Shown one piece after another: positions 16,432-24,634 of a stretch of 64,000 bases of DNA. Position numbers and translations under genes: made by a program. The DNA is from Maricaulis sp947259345. Lineage in GTDB: Bacteria > Pseudomonadota > Alphaproteobacteria > Caulobacterales > Maricaulaceae. A model generated the notes under the pieces. The model worked only from the letters and a program-made list of their open reading frames with translations, did not search any database and was not told the DNA's origin. The stretch lies in contig OZ244254.1 of NCBI GenBank assembly GCA_965217205.1, positions 930,001 to 994,000 of the forward strand, in the 5' to 3' direction. Each line of letters opens with the position of its first letter. Position 1 is the stretch's first letter.

Positions 16432-17271
16432 CTATTCCGTGGCAGCGTCGGCATCCGTCACGAGATAATCAAGCGGTTCCACCCATGTGATATTCGGTGC
16501 GCCCTGGAGATACGCGTCCAGCAAGGCCTTGTGACCGGCCCCATAGATAACGAGGACACGCTCGCCTGGTTCCGCAATGCGGGCGATATTCGCGAAAATA
16601 TGCAGGTTGCGGCCCCACCAGCGGGTCATTTCGCGGGCGCCGGCCGGATCATCCGCGCCGCCCATCTGGGCCAGGATGAGATAGAGATTGTGCAGCTCAC
16701 GCGTCTCTTCGGAGTTTTCCGAAATGATGCGGTCGAGAATGCTCCGGTCCAGCGAGTCCATGTCGTCGAGATAGGCCTGGACCTCACCGATATAGCTTTG
16801 CCATTCGGCCAGGAGCGCCGATTGTCCGGCGGTTGAAGCCGCCGCCATCATGGCCTCGAAATCCATGCCGCCCTCGGCGTCGACCGCATAGAGCCGATCA
16901 TGTCCGAGTCGGGCTGCGAGCCGCATGCCGAGCTGCTGGCGCTCATTCACGCCAAGGTCGCGCGTGCCGGCCCGGTATTCGTCATAGCGCGCATTGAAGT
17001 CCGCCTCATGCACGGGCATCAACTCGACCGCGATCCGGGTCGGAGCGAAGGCCTCCAGCCGATCCAGGACTTCGGCGATCTCGGCCTGCCGCGCCGGGGC
17101 AAGGAAGTCGTCAACTTCCGGATTGATCATGTCCTGGCCGCCACCGCTGAAATGGAACGTGCCCAGCACCATGACTTCGGCGCGCGGCGGCGCGTCCGCG
17201 TCCTGCGCCTGGCCAGGCGGGGTCAGGCTGAGTCCGGCAATGAGGCTGATGGCGGTCAGTATGGCGCGCAT
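16432..17271 (-). CDS. Secreted DUF5694/TraB-like protein
   Basis: A 279-residue exported protein. Residues 1-22 form a signal peptide (cleavage after GQAQ). The start of the mature part, VMVLGTFHFSGG, and the C-terminal VLVIYGAGHKALLDAYL are the paired conserved elements of DUF5694 and related TraB/ChaN-like folds, where the two histidines and acidic residues could bind metal or haem. A further conserved ELMP occurs near residue 82. ATG preceded by GGGGAGAAAA. Upstream of it, and divergent, is the methylcrotonyl-CoA carboxylase beta gene, with 130 bases between. Biochemical function of the family is unknown. Confidence 0.7.
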   Translation of the reverse strand: MRAILTAISLIAGLSLTPPGQAQDADAPPRAEVMVLGTFHFSGGGQDMINPEVDDFLAPARQAEIAEVLDRLEAFAPTRIAVELMPVHEADFNARYDEYRAGTRDLGVNERQQLGMRLAARLGHDRLYAVDAEGGMDFEAMMAAASTAGQSALLAEWQSYIGEVQAYLDDMDSLDRSILDRIISENSEETRELHNLYLILAQMGGADDPAGAREMTRWWGRNLHIFANIARIAEPGERVLVIYGAGHKALLDAYLQGAPNITWVEPLDYLVTDADAATE

Positions 17272-17401
17272 GATTTTCTCCCCTGAGTGTCAGTTCCAGG
17301 CATCAGGATGCGACAGGTGTTGGATTCGGATGCATGATTGTTTGCGTTCAACGCGGTGTGCGGGTTAATCAGCCAGCACGATTGCAGTTTTCGGGGCCTC
17401 C

Positions 17402-19009
17402 ATGACCAAGATTGTTTCCGCGCTCGATACCCAGTCTGCCAGCTTCCAGGAGAATGCGGCAGCCATGGAAGGCCTGGTGGCGGACCTGCAGGTCCGCACG
17501 GCAGCTGCGGCGGTCGGCGGCTCGGAGCGCTCGCGCGAGAAGCATTTGTCGCGGGGCAAGCTCTTGCCGCGGGATCGTGTCGAACGTCTCCTCGATCCGG
17601 GTTCGCCCTTCCTCGAGATCGGCGCTCTTGCGGCGAACGGCATGTATGAGGGCAATGTCCACGGCGCCGGTATGATTGCCGGCATTGGCCGTGTCTCCGG
17701 GCGCGAAGTCATGGTGGTCTGTAATGACCCCACCATCAAGGGCGGCGCTTATTACCCGATGACCGTAAAGAAGCATCTTCGGGCCCAGGAAATCGCCATG
17801 CAGAACCGTCTGCCCTGCGTTTATCTGGTCGATAGCGGTGGCGCCAACCTGCCGCACCAGGCCGAGGTCTTCCCTGATCGCGACCATTTCGGGCGCATCT
17901 TCTACAATCAGGCCAATATGTCGGCCGAGGGCATTCCCCAGATTGCCGTGGTGATGGGCTCATGCACGGCGGGCGGCGCCTATGTACCCGCCATGTCGGA
18001 CGAGACGGTCATCGTGCGCAAGCAGGGCACGATCTTCCTGGCTGGTCCGCCGCTGGTGAAAGCGGCCACCGGCGAGGTGATCTCGGCCGAGGATCTGGGC
18101 GGGGCCGATGTCCATGCCCGCGTCTCCGGCGTGGCCGATCATTACGCCGCCAATGACGAGCACGCCCTGCACACGGCGCGGCGGATCGTCGGCACGCTCA
18201 ATACGGTCAAACAGATTGATCTCGATCTCGCGGACCCGCGCGAGCCGGCTTATGATACGTCGGAGCTGGATGGCGTCGTGCCTGCCGATATTCGCGCGCC
18301 CTATGATGTCCGCGAAGTCATCGCCCGCCTGGTGGATGGTTCGGAATTCGACGAGTTCAAGAAACTCTATGGCGAAACGCTGGTCACCGGTTTTGCCCGG
18401 CTCTACGGCATGCCGGTCGGCATCATTGCCAATAATGGCATCCTCTTCTCCGAGAGTGCCCAGAAGGGCGCACACTTCATCGAGCTCTGTGCCCAGCGCG
18501 GTATCCCGCTGGTCTTCCTGCAGAACATCACCGGCTTCATGGTCGGCTCGAAATACGAGGCGGGCGGCATCGCCAAGGATGGCGCCAAGCTGGTCACTGC
18601 CGTGTCGACCTATCGCGGGCCGAAATTCACCGTGATCATCGGCGGCTCCTATGGCGCCGGTAATTACGGCATGTGCGGCCGCGCCTACTCCCCGCGCTTC
18701 CTCTTCATGTGGCCCAATGCCCGTATCTCCGTCATGGGCGGCGAACAGGCCGCCGCCGTCCTGGCCACGGTCAAGCGCGACGGCATGGAAGCGCGCGGCG
18801 AGGAATGGTCGCTTGAGGATGAGGCCGCCTTCAAGGCGCCCGTGCGTGATGCCTATGAGGCGGAGGGCAATCCCTATTTCTCGACCGCCCGCCTGTGGGA
18901 TGACGGGATTATCGCGCCTTCTGACACGCGCCGCGTGCTGGGCCTGTCGCTGTCCGCCGCACTGAACGCGCCGATCGAGAAGACCAGGTTCGGCATTTTC
19001 CGGATGTAG
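17402..19009 (+). CDS. mccB: Methylcrotonyl-CoA carboxylase, carboxyltransferase beta subunit
   Basis: A 535-residue carboxyltransferase. It has the two crotonase-like halves of acyl-CoA carboxylase beta subunits: N-half with RGKLLPRDRVERLLDPGSP, PCVYLVDSGGANLP and MGSCTAGGAYVPAMSDE, C-half with GFMVGSKYEAGGIAKDGAK and GGSYGAGNYGMCGRAYSPRF, and a terminal EKTRFGIFRM. GSYGAGNYGMCGRAY and the SGGANLP pattern are characteristic of 3-methylcrotonyl-CoA rather than propionyl-CoA beta subunits. It transfers CO2 from biotin on the alpha subunit (22539-24545) to 3-methylcrotonyl-CoA, giving 3-methylglutaconyl-CoA in leucine degradation. The two subunit genes are separated by four other genes. Confidence 0.93.
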   Translation: MTKIVSALDTQSASFQENAAAMEGLVADLQVRTAAAAVGGSERSREKHLSRGKLLPRDRVERLLDPGSPFLEIGALAANGMYEGNVHGAGMIAGIGRVSGREVMVVCNDPTIKGGAYYPMTVKKHLRAQEIAMQNRLPCVYLVDSGGANLPHQAEVFPDRDHFGRIFYNQANMSAEGIPQIAVVMGSCTAGGAYVPAMSDETVIVRKQGTIFLAGPPLVKAATGEVISAEDLGGADVHARVSGVADHYAANDEHALHTARRIVGTLNTVKQIDLDLADPREPAYDTSELDGVVPADIRAPYDVREVIARLVDGSEFDEFKKLYGETLVTGFARLYGMPVGIIANNGILFSESAQKGAHFIELCAQRGIPLVFLQNITGFMVGSKYEAGGIAKDGAKLVTAVSTYRGPKFTVIIGGSYGAGNYGMCGRAYSPRFLFMWPNARISVMGGEQAAAVLATVKRDGMEARGEEWSLEDEAAFKAPVRDAYEAEGNPYFSTARLWDDGIIAPSDTRRVLGLSLSAALNAPIEKTRFGIFRM

Positions 19010-19092
19010 CCCAAAGACCGGATTGCGCCTGTGACCTGCCGTCACGGTGCCGAGCAGGCCAGGATGCGCTAAACCACAATTGGAGTGTGGTC

Positions 19093-19680
19093 ATGGCAAA
19101 ATCAGTCTGCATCATCAATGGGCATCCCGACGGCGCGCCGGAACGCTTTGTCGCAGCGCTCTGCGAGGCCTATGCGCAGGGCGCGATGGCCGCGGGGCAT
19201 GACGTGTCGCGGATTGATATCGCGGGCCTGCCGATCGAAATACTGTCGAGCGAGGCTGAATTCGCAACGCCGCCCGCCGCGGCGATCATTGCGGCTCAGG
19301 CGGCAATTCTCGCGGCGGATCATCTCGTGCTTGCCTACCCCCTTTGGCTGGGGACGATTCCGGCTCGGCTGAAGGCGTTCCTGGAGCAGATCGGCCGCGC
19401 GGGCTTTCTGCTCGACACTGGCGGCGACAGCAGCAAATGGCCGGTGCGGCGGCTGCGCGGCAAATCGGTCCGCATCATTGTCACCATGGGCATGCCGGGT
19501 TTCGCCTACCGGCTCCTTTTCGGTGCCCACAGCCTGAAGGGCCTGGAGTCCGGAATTTTCCGCATGTCCGGCTTCAGCCCGGTTCGCCATACCATTCTCG
19601 GCGGCATCGGGGCTTGCGGGCCGGCCGGGCGCCAAGCCATGCTGGATCGGGTCGGGCGAATGGGGCGCCAGGCGCGTTGA
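19093..19680 (+). CDS. NAD(P)H dehydrogenase (quinone)-like flavodoxin-fold protein
   Basis: A 195-residue cytoplasmic flavoprotein. The start KSVCIINGHPDG is the flavin-phosphate loop of the MdaB/NQO1-like Flavodoxin_2 family, and HLVLAYPLWLGTIPARLKAFLEQ with RAGFLLDTGG is its diagnostic central segment; VRIIVTMGMPGFAYRLLFGAHS provides the third flavin contact. It should transfer two electrons from NAD(P)H to quinones or similar acceptors. ATG at 19093 has GGAG seven bases upstream; an overlapping GTG at 19087 is less likely. It follows mccB by 83 bases and has no obvious role in leucine degradation. Confidence 0.8.
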   Translation: MAKSVCIINGHPDGAPERFVAALCEAYAQGAMAAGHDVSRIDIAGLPIEILSSEAEFATPPAAAIIAAQAAILAADHLVLAYPLWLGTIPARLKAFLEQIGRAGFLLDTGGDSSKWPVRRLRGKSVRIIVTMGMPGFAYRLLFGAHSLKGLESGIFRMSGFSPVRHTILGGIGACGPAGRQAMLDRVGRMGRQAR

Positions 19681-19796
19681 GCCGTCGCGCGTGCTGGCAC
19701 TGACCTGCCCGCCACGGAAACACGGTTTGCGTGACATCTGACCTGATCATGTTAACCTTGTGATCTGTTGATTGACTGTCGGGGGGGCAGGTCCAA

Positions 19797-20117
19797 GTGC
19801 CGGAGTTTCTGGAACAATTCCTGGGCTATGCCCGTGAAGGCTTTGCCGAGGTCAATGCGGTGCTCGGGCTTCTGGTCGCGGCCGTCTCCACGCTCATCCT
19901 GTCGAAATGGGCGCGCTTGCCGATTGTGGCTGGCGGCGCCGTCATTGCTCATATCGTGTTGGAAAGCCTTGCTCCCGTCATCGCCGGCGTCGGCGGATTT
20001 CATCTGCCGCCGCTGCTGGAAGCGCATTTCTGGCGCGAGGTGGGCGTGCTTTTCGTCGGCTATCTTGTGGTGATCGGAATTCTTTTCGCGATCAAACGGG
20101 TTGTCACAAAGCGTTAA
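19797..20117 (+). CDS. Small three-TM membrane protein, paralogue A
   Basis: A 106-residue protein starting at GTG after GGGGGGGCAGG. Hydrophobic helices lie near 20-36, 42-62 and 80-98, with a basic C-terminus (KRVVTKR). It resembles the next gene: EFLEQFLGYA versus EFLDQIMGYI at the N-terminus, GGAVIAHIVLESLAPV versus VGVIIHVIVDVVMPM in the middle, and VLFVGYLVVIGILFAIK versus ALAIGYFLAIIVLSIIK at the end. No known family was recognised. Confidence 0.6.
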   Translation: MPEFLEQFLGYAREGFAEVNAVLGLLVAAVSTLILSKWARLPIVAGGAVIAHIVLESLAPVIAGVGGFHLPPLLEAHFWREVGVLFVGYLVVIGILFAIKRVVTKR

Positions 20118-20238
20118 CAAAACTCGCCTGTCAGGAGAACTCGCTTTCCAAGATGAAAGTTTCACTAGAACGTTAACACCGCGCTCTTGTCTTGGGGTAA
20201 GGTGAGCACAGCGTTTGTTGGCGGAAGGGGACCGCGTA

Positions 20239-20631
20239 ATGGAATTTCTTGATCAGATCATGGGCTATATCCAGCCTGCCATAGACTTTTTCATGCCGGG
20301 ACTTGTCGCGTATGCCGGCGACGGGACGGTGGTGAATTGGATGCCGCTTGGTATCCAGCTGGGCGTGATCGCCCTGGTGCTTGCGCTCCTCATGCGGGAG
20401 TTCGGGGCCATCCTGATCTTTACCGTGGTCGGTGTGATCATCCACGTCATTGTTGATGTGGTGATGCCGATGGTTCGCGGCGGCGGCGCAGGCGATTTCG
20501 ACATTGCTGCCTTCGGACAGCAATTCACGCAAATGCCGTACCTGCTCTATCTCGGCGCGTTGGCGATCGGCTATTTTCTGGCCATCATCGTGCTGTCGAT
20601 CATCAAGGGCCTGATCTTCCGCGGCGACTGA
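20239..20631 (+). CDS. Small three-TM membrane protein, paralogue B
   Basis: A 130-residue membrane protein with helices near 40-55, 58-80 and 100-122 and a predicted loop rich in Gly (RGGGAGDFD). It is longer than its neighbour at 19797 by an insertion after residue 15 but shares the same order of segments (see that entry). The ATG at 20239 follows GGAAGGGGACC. An intrinsic terminator lies 50 bases after the stop, so the two genes probably form one transcription unit. Function unknown. Confidence 0.6.
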   Translation: MEFLDQIMGYIQPAIDFFMPGLVAYAGDGTVVNWMPLGIQLGVIALVLALLMREFGAILIFTVVGVIIHVIVDVVMPMVRGGGAGDFDIAAFGQQFTQMPYLLYLGALAIGYFLAIIVLSIIKGLIFRGD

Positions 20632-20679
20632 CCGCGTGATCTTCCGGTGCCGTAGGGGCGGTGCCGGGCTGGGGGCAAG

Positions 20680-20715
20680 AACGGGCTGTCGGGAAGCCGA
20701 CGGCCCGTTTTTCTT
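20680..20715 (+). terminator. Intrinsic terminator after the small membrane-protein pair
   Basis: ACGGGC-T-GTCGG, loop GAAG, CCGAC-G-GCCCGT, followed by TTTTCTTT. Eleven paired bases with one mismatch. Confidence 0.88.
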
Positions 20716-20831
20716 TGGGGGTCGTGTACGGTGATCGCGCCGCTGCGGTGATGTGACCGCTTGTTGCGGTCGCGCCACCGGATTAAGCCTAGGGGATTGA
20801 ATTCCTGACCCGCTTGCTTGTGGAGCTGCCC

Positions 20832-21626
20832 ATGTCCGACGCCCCCGTCCTGCTCGATGTCAGCCCGGCCGGCGTGGCTGTGGTCACGCTGAACCGGCCC
20901 GACAAGCACAACGCTTTCAACGCCGAAGTGATCGCCCAACTTTCCGACACGTTCGAGACCTTGCGCGCCAATGGCGACGAGGTCCGTATTGTCTTCCTGC
21001 GTGGCAATGGCGGCAGTTTCTCTGCCGGCGCCGATCTCGACTGGATGAAAGCGGCGGCGCACTACACCGAGGCCGACAATGAAGAGGATGCGATGGCGCT
21101 CGCCACCATGCTCAAGCGCCTCTACGACCTGCCGCAGATGACGGTCGCGCTGGTCCAGGGCGCGGCGATGGGCGGCGGGGCCGGCCTGCTGGCGGCCTGC
21201 GATGTCGGCATTGTCATGAAGGACGCCAAGATCCGCTTCTCCGAAGTGCGCCTGGGCCTGACCCCTGCGACCATCTCACCTTTCGTCATCCGCGCCATCG
21301 GGCCGCGCTGGGCCCGCGCCCTGTTCGCTTCGGGTGAAGGGTTTGACGGCACATTCGCGCACCAGATCGGGCTTGCCCAATATGTCGTCGAGAATGAGGA
21401 CGAGATGGCGTTGATGGAAGAACATCTCGCCAAGCTGGCCTTCTCGGCCGCGCCAGGCGCGGTCGCCGACGCCAAGAAGCTTGTGGATGACGTGACGGGC
21501 CAGGAGATCAATCACGGTCTCGCCGTGCACACCGCCAAGGCCATCGCGAAACGACGAGCCTCCGAGGAAGGCAAGGAAGGGCTCAGCGCTTTCCTGGAGC
21601 GCCGCAAGCCGGTCTGGGCGGAGTAG
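20832..21626 (+). CDS. Enoyl-CoA hydratase/isomerase family protein, probable methylglutaconyl-CoA hydratase
   Basis: A 264-residue crotonase. Motifs: VTLNRPDKHNAFN, the CoA-binding GGSFSAGADLDWM with oxyanion alanine/glycine, QGAAMGGGAGLLAACD (second oxyanion Gly), and FSEVRLGLTPATISPFV, where the Glu of SEVRLG is the catalytic acid found in hydratases. Position between mccB and mccA points to 3-methylglutaconyl-CoA hydratase, which yields HMG-CoA in leucine degradation (LiuC/AUH-type). The SAGADLDWM signature is shared with characterised AUH/LiuC proteins, but a broader-specificity enoyl-CoA hydratase is possible. ATG at 20832 preceded by GGAG. Confidence 0.82.
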   Translation: MSDAPVLLDVSPAGVAVVTLNRPDKHNAFNAEVIAQLSDTFETLRANGDEVRIVFLRGNGGSFSAGADLDWMKAAAHYTEADNEEDAMALATMLKRLYDLPQMTVALVQGAAMGGGAGLLAACDVGIVMKDAKIRFSEVRLGLTPATISPFVIRAIGPRWARALFASGEGFDGTFAHQIGLAQYVVENEDEMALMEEHLAKLAFSAAPGAVADAKKLVDDVTGQEINHGLAVHTAKAIAKRRASEEGKEGLSAFLERRKPVWAE

Positions 21627-21683
21627 AGCGCGCTGGGCGCCCTCCGCGACCCGCGCGCCTTCCTGCACGCACGCCGCGCGGCG

Positions 21684-22496
21684 TTGCGGGCCTGGTTTGT
21701 GCGTGGACCCTGGACGCTGGGGGTCTTCGAGTTCGTCAGTTTTGGCATCAAGCAGGCTTGGGCCTGCTTGTTCGGCGGCCTCATGCTGGCCCTGCTATTG
21801 GCGACCTTTCTCTGGTATCCGGCCGAGAGCGCGCTGCCGCGCTATGATTTCATCACCCTGGCGGCGCTTGGCCTTCAAATCGCCTTGCTGGTCACCCGGC
21901 TGGAAACGCTGGAGGAGGCGAAAGTCATCGCCATCTTCCATGTCGTCGGCACGGTGATGGAAATCTTCAAAACCTATGCGGGCAGCTGGGTCTATCCGGA
22001 AGAGAGCTTCCTGCGGATTGCCGGCGTGCCGCTCTTCTCCGGCTTCATGTATGCGGCGGTCGGATCCTATCTCGCGCGGGTCTGGCGCATCTTCGAATTC
22101 CGATTCGATCGATTCCCGAATTTATGGCTGCAATTCTCTTTGGCGACAGCGGTTTATACCAATTTTTTCACGCATCACTACGGGCCGGATATCCGCATTC
22201 TTCTCTTCATCGTGACGGTTGTTATCTATGGCCGTTGCGTGGTCTGGTTCCGTCCCGACGAGGCCCATCGCCCGATGCCGCTGGTGATCGGCTTTCTGCT
22301 GGTCGCGCTCTTCATCTGGTTTGCCGAGAATCTGGGCACCTTCGCCCGCGCCTGGTCCTATCCGGGACAGGAGGTGAGCTGGCACATGGTCTCGCTGGCC
22401 AAGCTCGGCTCATGGTATCTTCTGATGATCATCAGTTTCGTGCTGGTGGCGGCTGTGCAATACCGGCGCAAGGATCCGTCACGGATCGCGGACTGA
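21684..22496 (+). CDS. DUF817 polytopic membrane protein
   Basis: About 270 residues with seven or eight membrane helices. The family pattern is visible in EFVSFGIKQAWACLFGGLM at the N-terminus, AIFHVVGTVMEIFKTYAGSWVYPE in the middle, TNFFTHHYGPDIR, and FAENLGTFARAWSYPGQ near the end; the several His, Glu and Asp in membrane-proximal positions are conserved in DUF817. Function is unknown. The start is uncertain: only TTG (21684) or GTG/CTG codons are available and none has a good ribosome site, so translation may be coupled to the preceding enoyl-CoA hydratase gene, whose reading frame it shares. Confidence 0.78.
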   Translation: MRAWFVRGPWTLGVFEFVSFGIKQAWACLFGGLMLALLLATFLWYPAESALPRYDFITLAALGLQIALLVTRLETLEEAKVIAIFHVVGTVMEIFKTYAGSWVYPEESFLRIAGVPLFSGFMYAAVGSYLARVWRIFEFRFDRFPNLWLQFSLATAVYTNFFTHHYGPDIRILLFIVTVVIYGRCVVWFRPDEAHRPMPLVIGFLLVALFIWFAENLGTFARAWSYPGQEVSWHMVSLAKLGSWYLLMIISFVLVAAVQYRRKDPSRIAD

Positions 22497-22521
22497 CCGA
22501 AAACTGACCACATAACTGACC
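22492..22521 (+). repeat. Three direct copies of ACTGACC before mccA
   Basis: ACTGACC occurs at 22492, 22503 and 22515, spaced 11 and 12 bases apart, close to one helical turn. The first copy contains the stop codon of the DUF817 gene; the last ends 18 bases before the mccA ATG. Could be an operator or chance. Confidence 0.45.
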
Positions 22522-22538
22522 ATTGGGATGACAGGCTC

Positions 22539-24545
22539 ATGATCAAGACGCTCCTGATCGCCAATCGTGGCGAGATTGCCCGCCGGGTGATGCGCACCGC
22601 CAAGCGCATGGGTATCCGCACGGTCGCCGTTTATTCCGAAGCCGATGCCAACGCGCCGCATGTGCGCGAGGCGGACGAATCGATCTTGCTGGGACCGGCG
22701 CCGGCGTCCGAGAGCTATCTTCTGGGCGACAAGATCATCGAAGCGGCCATTGTCACCGGTGCCGATGCGATCCATCCCGGCTATGGCTTCCTGTCCGAAA
22801 ACGCCGCTTTCGCCGAGGCCTGCGCCCGGAATGACATCATCTTTGTCGGTCCGTCCCCCGAGGCCATCCGCGCCATGGGTTTGAAGGATCAGGCCAAGGC
22901 GCTGATGGAAAAGGCCGGCGTGCCGGTGACCCCGGGCTATCACGGCGAAAACCAGGATCCGGATCATCTCGCCGCGGAAGCGGGCCGGATTGGCTATCCG
23001 GTTCTGATCAAGGCCGTCGCCGGCGGTGGCGGCAAGGGCATGCGCAAGGTCGATGCGGCCGCCGATTTTGCCGCGGCTCTGGACAGCTGTAAACGCGAAA
23101 GCTCCAAAAGCTTTGGCGATGACCGTGTCCTGATCGAGAAATTCATCACCAATCCGCGCCATATCGAAGTCCAGGTCTTTGGCGATAGCCGGGGCCGTGT
23201 GATCCATCTTTATGAGCGCGATTGCTCGCTGCAGCGCCGCCATCAGAAAGTGATTGAGGAAGCACCGGCGCCGGGCATGACCCCGAATGTGCGTCAGGCC
23301 ATGTGTTCGGCCGCCATCAATGCCGCCAAGGCCGTCGACTATGTCGGTGCCGGAACGGTGGAGTTCATCGTCGACGGATCCGGCGCGCTGCGCGAGGACG
23401 GCTTCTTCTTCATGGAGATGAATACCCGTCTCCAGGTCGAGCACCCGGTCACCGAAATGGTCACCGGCCTGGATCTGGTCGAGCTGCAGCTGAAAGTCGC
23501 TGCGGGCGGCTCCGTGCCCGAGCAGGACGGCATCCGACTGTCCGGCCACGCCATGGAAGCGCGTCTCTACGCCGAGGATCCGGTGGCCGGCTTCCTGCCA
23601 TCGACCGGTCCGCTGGAACGCCTTGAATTCCCGCAGGCCGGTCCCGGCCGCCGCATCGATACCGGTGTTGAAGAGGGCGGCGAGGTTTCGCTCCACTATG
23701 ACCCGATGATCGCCAAGCTGATCGCCCATGGCGAAACGCGCAGCGAGTCCGCGCATATCCTGGCCGAGATGATCGACGAGCTGGTGGTCTATCCGGTGCG
23801 CACCAATGCGGCTTTCCTGCGCCGCGCCGCGGTGCACGAGGAATTTCTCGCGGCGCGCCTGTCGACCGGCTTCATCGAGACCCATCTTGACGATCTCATT
23901 CCCGCGCTCGTGCGCCCTGTGGACGCGGCCTTTGCCCTGCTCGGCGCGCTCGATCTGCGCCCGGTCCTGGCGGGCGCCCTGGACCCATTCGAGGCGGCCG
24001 ATGGCTGGCGGCTCAATTCGGAACCGCGTCTGCGCTATCGTTTCGAGGTTGGCGGCGAGATCGTGACCGTTGTGCTGCAACGGGCCGGCCATGCGATGGA
24101 AGTTACTGTCGGAACCGAGACGACGCGGCTCACCGATCTGGCAATTGAAAGCCATGACCGCGGCTACAGCTTTGGCGCACGCGCCAACGGGCTTGATCTC
24201 CACGCTGTCTGCGAGCCTGTCGAAGGCGGGGTCCTTGTTGCGTGTCGTGGTCGTGCGACGGTCTTCGCGTTCGAAAATCCCGAAGCCGCTGCCGATGCGC
24301 TGGAAGCCGGCGATGTGGTCAAGGCGCCCATGCCCGGCAAGGTCCTGGCGGTCAATGTGAAGGCCGGTGACAGTGTCACCAAGGGCCAGGCCTTGGTCGT
24401 GCTCGAGGCCATGAAGATGGAACACGCCCTGGCCGCGCCGCGGGATGGCGTGATCGGCGAGCTGACGGTCGAGACGGGCGGTCAGGTGGCCGAAGGCGAT
24501 ATCCTGGTTGCGCTCGAGGCGCTGGAGGAGGGGGTGGCAGCCTGA
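22539..24545 (+). CDS. mccA: Methylcrotonyl-CoA carboxylase, biotin-carrying alpha subunit
   Basis: A 668-residue biotin-dependent carboxylase alpha subunit. The biotin carboxylase part begins IKTLLIANRGEIARRV, with GGGGKGMRK in the ATP-grasp loop, HIEVQVFGD and EMNTRLQVEHPVTEMVTGLDLVE. After a connecting domain the biotinyl domain carries VLEAMKMEHAL, with Lys626 as the biotin site. EAMKMEH and the order of neighbours (mccB, methylglutaconyl-CoA hydratase) point to 3-methylcrotonyl-CoA as substrate, in contrast to the pccA at 647 with EAMKMEN. Works with MccB (17402-19009). ATG at 22539 after GGGATGACAGG. Confidence 0.92.
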   Translation: MIKTLLIANRGEIARRVMRTAKRMGIRTVAVYSEADANAPHVREADESILLGPAPASESYLLGDKIIEAAIVTGADAIHPGYGFLSENAAFAEACARNDIIFVGPSPEAIRAMGLKDQAKALMEKAGVPVTPGYHGENQDPDHLAAEAGRIGYPVLIKAVAGGGGKGMRKVDAAADFAAALDSCKRESSKSFGDDRVLIEKFITNPRHIEVQVFGDSRGRVIHLYERDCSLQRRHQKVIEEAPAPGMTPNVRQAMCSAAINAAKAVDYVGAGTVEFIVDGSGALREDGFFFMEMNTRLQVEHPVTEMVTGLDLVELQLKVAAGGSVPEQDGIRLSGHAMEARLYAEDPVAGFLPSTGPLERLEFPQAGPGRRIDTGVEEGGEVSLHYDPMIAKLIAHGETRSESAHILAEMIDELVVYPVRTNAAFLRRAAVHEEFLAARLSTGFIETHLDDLIPALVRPVDAAFALLGALDLRPVLAGALDPFEAADGWRLNSEPRLRYRFEVGGEIVTVVLQRAGHAMEVTVGTETTRLTDLAIESHDRGYSFGARANGLDLHAVCEPVEGGVLVACRGRATVFAFENPEAAADALEAGDVVKAPMPGKVLAVNVKAGDSVTKGQALVVLEAMKMEHALAAPRDGVIGELTVETGGQVAEGDILVALEALEEGVAA

Positions 24546-24634
24546 AGGCCAGGCGCGCTCACGCCCACTCCCCCCACACGCGAAACCGGCACATCTCTTG
24601 CTCCTTCACGGGGGACATCACGGGAGATGGTTCA

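Noticed and set aside
16405..16432. Hairpin AGCCCG/CGGGC after the DUF5694 gene
   Set aside because: Stem short and no U-tract on the minus strand.
17960..19045. Antisense frame over mccB
   Set aside because: Shadow of the carboxyltransferase.
22479..24425. A 648-codon antisense frame over mccA
   Set aside because: Same artefact; it mirrors the real, motif-rich gene and has no ribosome site.
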